Shown here: positions 5,772 to 8,106 of the stretch, one piece after another
Position numbering within the stretch: the first letter of the stretch is position 1
How the letters are laid out: each line of letters starts with the position of its first letter
Assembly: GCA_040880545.1 (NCBI GenBank)
Contig: JBBDIE010000016.1
Location: forward strand, 1-8,106
DNA: 8,106 nucleotides
Reading direction: 5' to 3'
Source of the DNA: M55B112 sp040880545
GTDB taxonomy: Bacteria; Bacteroidota; Bacteroidia; Bacteroidales; GCA-2748055
The notes under the pieces: model-generated
Told to the model about the DNA's origin: nothing
What the model saw: the letters and a program-made list of their open reading frames with translations, nothing else
The model's database searches: none
Translations under genes and position numbers: made by a program

Positions 5772-7025
5772 ATGAATATCTATTTGACAATTATCGCACT
5801 GGGGCTGTTGATATTTTTCTCCCACGCTTTCAATGAATTGTTTGATAAGACAAAAATTCCCAATGTGCTCTTGTTACTTTTGATAGGAATTATCATTGGT
5901 CCTGTTAGCGGAATTGTCACAAAAGATTTTTTTGGTGAGTTGGGTAATATATTTACCACCATCACCCTGATCGTTATTCTTTTTGAAAGCGGGGCCGGGC
6001 TAAGGTTCAAGGAGATCAAAGCGGCCATAGGGTCGGCAGCACTGCTAACAGTGCTGAATTTTATAGTTACGGTAGTACTGACTTCGCTGATTTCCAGGTG
6101 GTTCCTTTCCCTGGATGTGCTCAGTTCCATTTTTATAGGGGCTATTGTCGGGGGCACCTCATCAGCTGTGGTAATACCCATGGTGAAGCAGCTGAAGATG
6201 GGAGAAAAAAGCACCTCTGTGTTGATCCTTGAATCGGCGCTCAGCGATGTGCTTTGCCTGGTGGTTGGTCTGGCACTCCTTGACGGTATTACGGAAGGGG
6301 CGGTATCCCCGGGAATGGTATTAACTAAAATGTGGAAAGCGTTTTTATTCGCCATTCTTATCGGACTGGTTGGGGGGATCCTATGGTCGGTACTCATCGG
6401 TCTTGTGAGGAGCGTAAAAAATTCGATGTTCACTACGCTGGCGTTTGTATTTATCCTTTATGGTTTTGTTGAGCTTATGGGATTAAACGGGGGAATTGCC
6501 GTTCTCTCTTTCGGGATTTTGTTGGGTAACATTGAAATGTTCAACAACGGCTCGAAATTTAAAAAGATTATCAGGGTTGACACCTCCGGGTTTAATTTCA
6601 ATGAAAGAAATTTCTTTTCAGAGATCGTCTTTATTATGCAGACATATTTCTTTGTCTATGTAGGTATCTCCCTTCAGTTTGGGTCACCGGTAGTTTACAT
6701 TACCGGCTTGTTAATAGTGGTTCTGATCATCTTGCTCCGGGTTCCGGGCATCGCACTCTTTACAGGAAAAGGGGTGCCGAAATCTGAGCGGGCAATCATG
6801 TCGGTCATGACACCAAAGGGGCTTGTCCCGGCAGTATTGGCATCACTTCCATTGCAGCGGGGGCTGGCATATGGGGAGATCATTCTGGACCTTGGCTATT
6901 CGATCGTACTATTCAGCATTGTGATATGTTCGGCACTGGTAATTGTATTAAGTATAAAGCCTGATTTTTTCGACAGGTTTTTAAGAAGAAAACCGGCCAC
7001 TCCCGATCCGGAGCCATCCGAGTAA
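5772..7025 (+). CDS. Cation:proton antiporter (Na+/H+ exchanger fold)
   Basis: A 417-residue inner-membrane antiporter of the CPA superfamily, expected to exchange Na+ or K+ for H+ in pH and salt homeostasis. About 12-13 hydrophobic segments span residues 3 to 395. Signatures include LFESGAGLRF (70-79), GGTSSAVVIP (127-136) for the crossing-helix region, ESALSD (154-159) with the presumed ion-binding D159, a membrane arginine R323, and TPKGLVPAVLASLP (347-360). The residue before D159 is S158 where CPA1 proteins usually have Asn and electrogenic CPA2 proteins Asp. The C-terminus ends in a short charged, proline-rich tail, with no RCK/TrkA or universal-stress domain, so there is no built-in nucleotide sensor. 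The start follows an A/T-rich leader without Shine-Dalgarno. A second antiporter of another subgroup follows 385 bp downstream on the same strand. Ion specificity cannot be set from sequence. Confidence 0.9.
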   Translation: MNIYLTIIALGLLIFFSHAFNELFDKTKIPNVLLLLLIGIIIGPVSGIVTKDFFGELGNIFTTITLIVILFESGAGLRFKEIKAAIGSAALLTVLNFIVTVVLTSLISRWFLSLDVLSSIFIGAIVGGTSSAVVIPMVKQLKMGEKSTSVLILESALSDVLCLVVGLALLDGITEGAVSPGMVLTKMWKAFLFAILIGLVGGILWSVLIGLVRSVKNSMFTTLAFVFILYGFVELMGLNGGIAVLSFGILLGNIEMFNNGSKFKKIIRVDTSGFNFNERNFFSEIVFIMQTYFFVYVGISLQFGSPVVYITGLLIVVLIILLRVPGIALFTGKGVPKSERAIMSVMTPKGLVPAVLASLPLQRGLAYGEIILDLGYSIVLFSIVICSALVIVLSIKPDFFDRFLRRKPATPDPEPSE

Positions 7026-7410
7026 AATTAATCCCCGGTATCCTTCATCATGATTATTATCGCGGTTTGTAACAATGTGTGCACTCCATTGTTTAATTTA
7101 ATGTATGAGCGGACAAAATGAGTGGCCAGGGGATGGGATGAACCCGGTTTATTCCGGAGGCAAATTCAAAACAAGCAGGAACCACAGGGAGAATAAAACT
7201 TAATATTTACCTTAGCGGAACCATTGTAAATCAAGTTGTGACCCCCTGAATGTTGAAACAGAGGATATGGGAGAAGAGACAAAATTAAAACTGATATGCG
7301 AGAAAAAATAGTTTTTGAAAAAACCGGATTGTGAAAATTGACTGAGTATTCAGAGGAAGAGTTCATTTAAATTATCAGAAACATTTAACATTGACAAACT
7401 TTAGTTAATT
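7026..7410. other. Gap of 385 bp between the two antiporter genes
   Basis: I see no credible gene here. A hairpin candidate lies at 7071-7093. A 14-codon ATG frame at 7267-7311 (start MGEETK) ends in TAG, but nothing supports its expression. Promoter-like sequences for the downstream antiporter are weak: TACCTTAG near 7208 and TAGTTTTTG near 7309 are imperfect matches to TAnnTTTG. GAACCACAG at 7179-7187 is shared with the left edge of the repeat element at 190-198, perhaps by chance. The length and A/T richness suggest that the downstream antiporter has its own promoter or leader. Confidence 0.55.
7071..7093 (+). terminator. Weak hairpin, possible terminator of the 5772 antiporter gene
   Basis: AACAATG (7071-7077) and CATTGTT (7087-7093) form a perfect 7-bp stem with a 9-base loop, followed by TTAATTTAATG, 45 bases past the stop. 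The stem has few G/C pairs and the T-rich tail is interrupted, so termination would be inefficient. It could instead be an operator-like dyad. Confidence 0.3.
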
Positions 7411-8106
7411 ATGCCATTTACTGAACCGGTCATTATCATAGCCCTTCTCATTACCCTGATACTAATTGGTCCGGTATTTTTTGAGCGGATACGCATACCA
7501 TCCATCGTGGGACTATTGTTAAGCGGTGCGCTTATCGGACAGCATGGTTTTAACCTGATAGCCCCGGACCTGGAGTTCAGTCTGTTGGGTACCATGGGGT
7601 TACTTTATCTGATGTTCCTGGCAGGACTGGAAATTGACCTGATCGATTTTATTGAGAACAAGCTGAAAAGTATTTTTATCGGGATGGCTTCCTTTTTGGT
7701 GCCGTTCCTTCTTGGTTTTCTTGTAAGTCGTTATATATTGGAATACAGCCTGCACACCTCCTGGCTGATCGGGGCCATGCTCTCTTCCCACACCCTGATT
7801 TCCTACCCGCTCATGGGCAGACTGGGAATCATCAACAAATCAATTGTAACCATCATAGTGGGAGCTACAATCATTGCAGATATCCTGGCGCTGGTATCCA
7901 TGGAACTGATCATAAATTTTGCAGATAAGGGTATTGAATTGGATTCGATGCTTCATCTTCTTTTAAATTTCACCGTGTTTTTCCTGGTGATATTCCTTGT
8001 TATTCCAAGGTCTTCCCGGTTCTTTCTAAACAAGTATGAAGGGGAACTGGGTGTGCAGTACATATTTGTAATGGTTATCCTGTTTATTTCAGCAGCCATA
8101 GCCCAT
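7411..8106 (+). CDS. CPA2-type cation:proton antiporter, 5' part only
   Basis: The frame opens at ATG 7411 (MPFTEPVIII) and runs without a stop to the window end, 232 codons, so the gene is cut by the edge. About seven hydrophobic segments are visible. The sequence fits the Kef/NapA-like monovalent cation:proton antiporters: FFERIRIPSIVGLLLSG (23-39), the GLLYLMFLAGLEIDL motif (63-77), GAMLSSHTLISYP (121-133) in the crossing-helix region, and GATIIADILALV (151-162) with presumed ion-binding D157. The residue before that aspartate is A156, whereas electrogenic members have Asp-Asp and KefC-like members Gln-Asp. It probably exchanges Na+ or K+ for H+ across the inner membrane. A cytosolic domain could follow outside the window. 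The leader is A/T-rich without Shine-Dalgarno. It is clearly different in sequence from the antiporter at 5772, so it is not a recent tandem duplicate. Confidence 0.88.
   Translation, partial: MPFTEPVIIIALLITLILIGPVFFERIRIPSIVGLLLSGALIGQHGFNLIAPDLEFSLLGTMGLLYLMFLAGLEIDLIDFIENKLKSIFIGMASFLVPFLLGFLVSRYILEYSLHTSWLIGAMLSSHTLISYPLMGRLGIINKSIVTIIVGATIIADILALVSMELIINFADKGIELDSMLHLLLNFTVFFLVIFLVIPRSSRFFLNKYEGELGVQYIFVMVILFISAAIAH

Noticed and set aside
5780..6433. 217-codon minus-strand open frame
   Set aside because: It is fully antisense to the antiporter gene and its Ser/Thr/Ile-rich translation mirrors the hydrophobic codons of that gene.

Overview
The window looks like chromosome from a member of the Bacteroidota. 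This rests on sequence features, not on a database match. Genes start after A/T-rich leaders with little or no Shine-Dalgarno sequence. Several start regions carry the TAnnTTTG promoter -7 element of that phylum. The proteins are of types common there: a lipoprotein GH5 glycosidase, a Tat-exported xylose-isomerase-like TIM barrel, and a ClC with CBS domains. By eye the base composition is mid-range, with A/T-rich intergenic DNA. No rRNA, tRNA, CRISPR array, transposase or phage gene is visible.

Layout: positions 1-418 hold no convincing gene but do hold a set of nested inverted repeats bounded by AACCAC/GTGGTT (191-334). Two minus-strand genes follow: a family 5 glycoside hydrolase lipoprotein (419-1963) and, upstream of it, a ClC-type chloride channel/transporter with a C-terminal CBS pair (2056-3834, possibly starting at 3903). 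A short intergenic region of about 85 bp with promoter-like elements in both directions separates these from plus-strand genes: a HEPN-like, possibly AbiU2-type protein (3989-4606), a Tat-exported sugar phosphate isomerase/epimerase-family protein (4645-5580), a cation:proton antiporter (5772-7025), a 385-bp gap without a gene, and the 5' part of a second, CPA2-type antiporter (7411 to the window edge, 232 codons seen).

Function: three membrane ion transporters (ClC and two distinct cation:proton antiporters) lie within about 6 kb, which suggests a local theme of ion and pH homeostasis. The two secreted carbohydrate-related proteins (GH5 and the TIM barrel) fit polysaccharide use, but no SusC/SusD pair, sugar kinase or regulator is present, so this is not a complete polysaccharide utilisation locus. 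I found no clear evidence of a new multi-gene system. The points most worth a second look are the lone HEPN-like protein, the domain inserted in the GH5 barrel, the channel-like residues of the ClC, the unusual ion-site pairs of the antiporters, and the inverted-repeat element at the left end.
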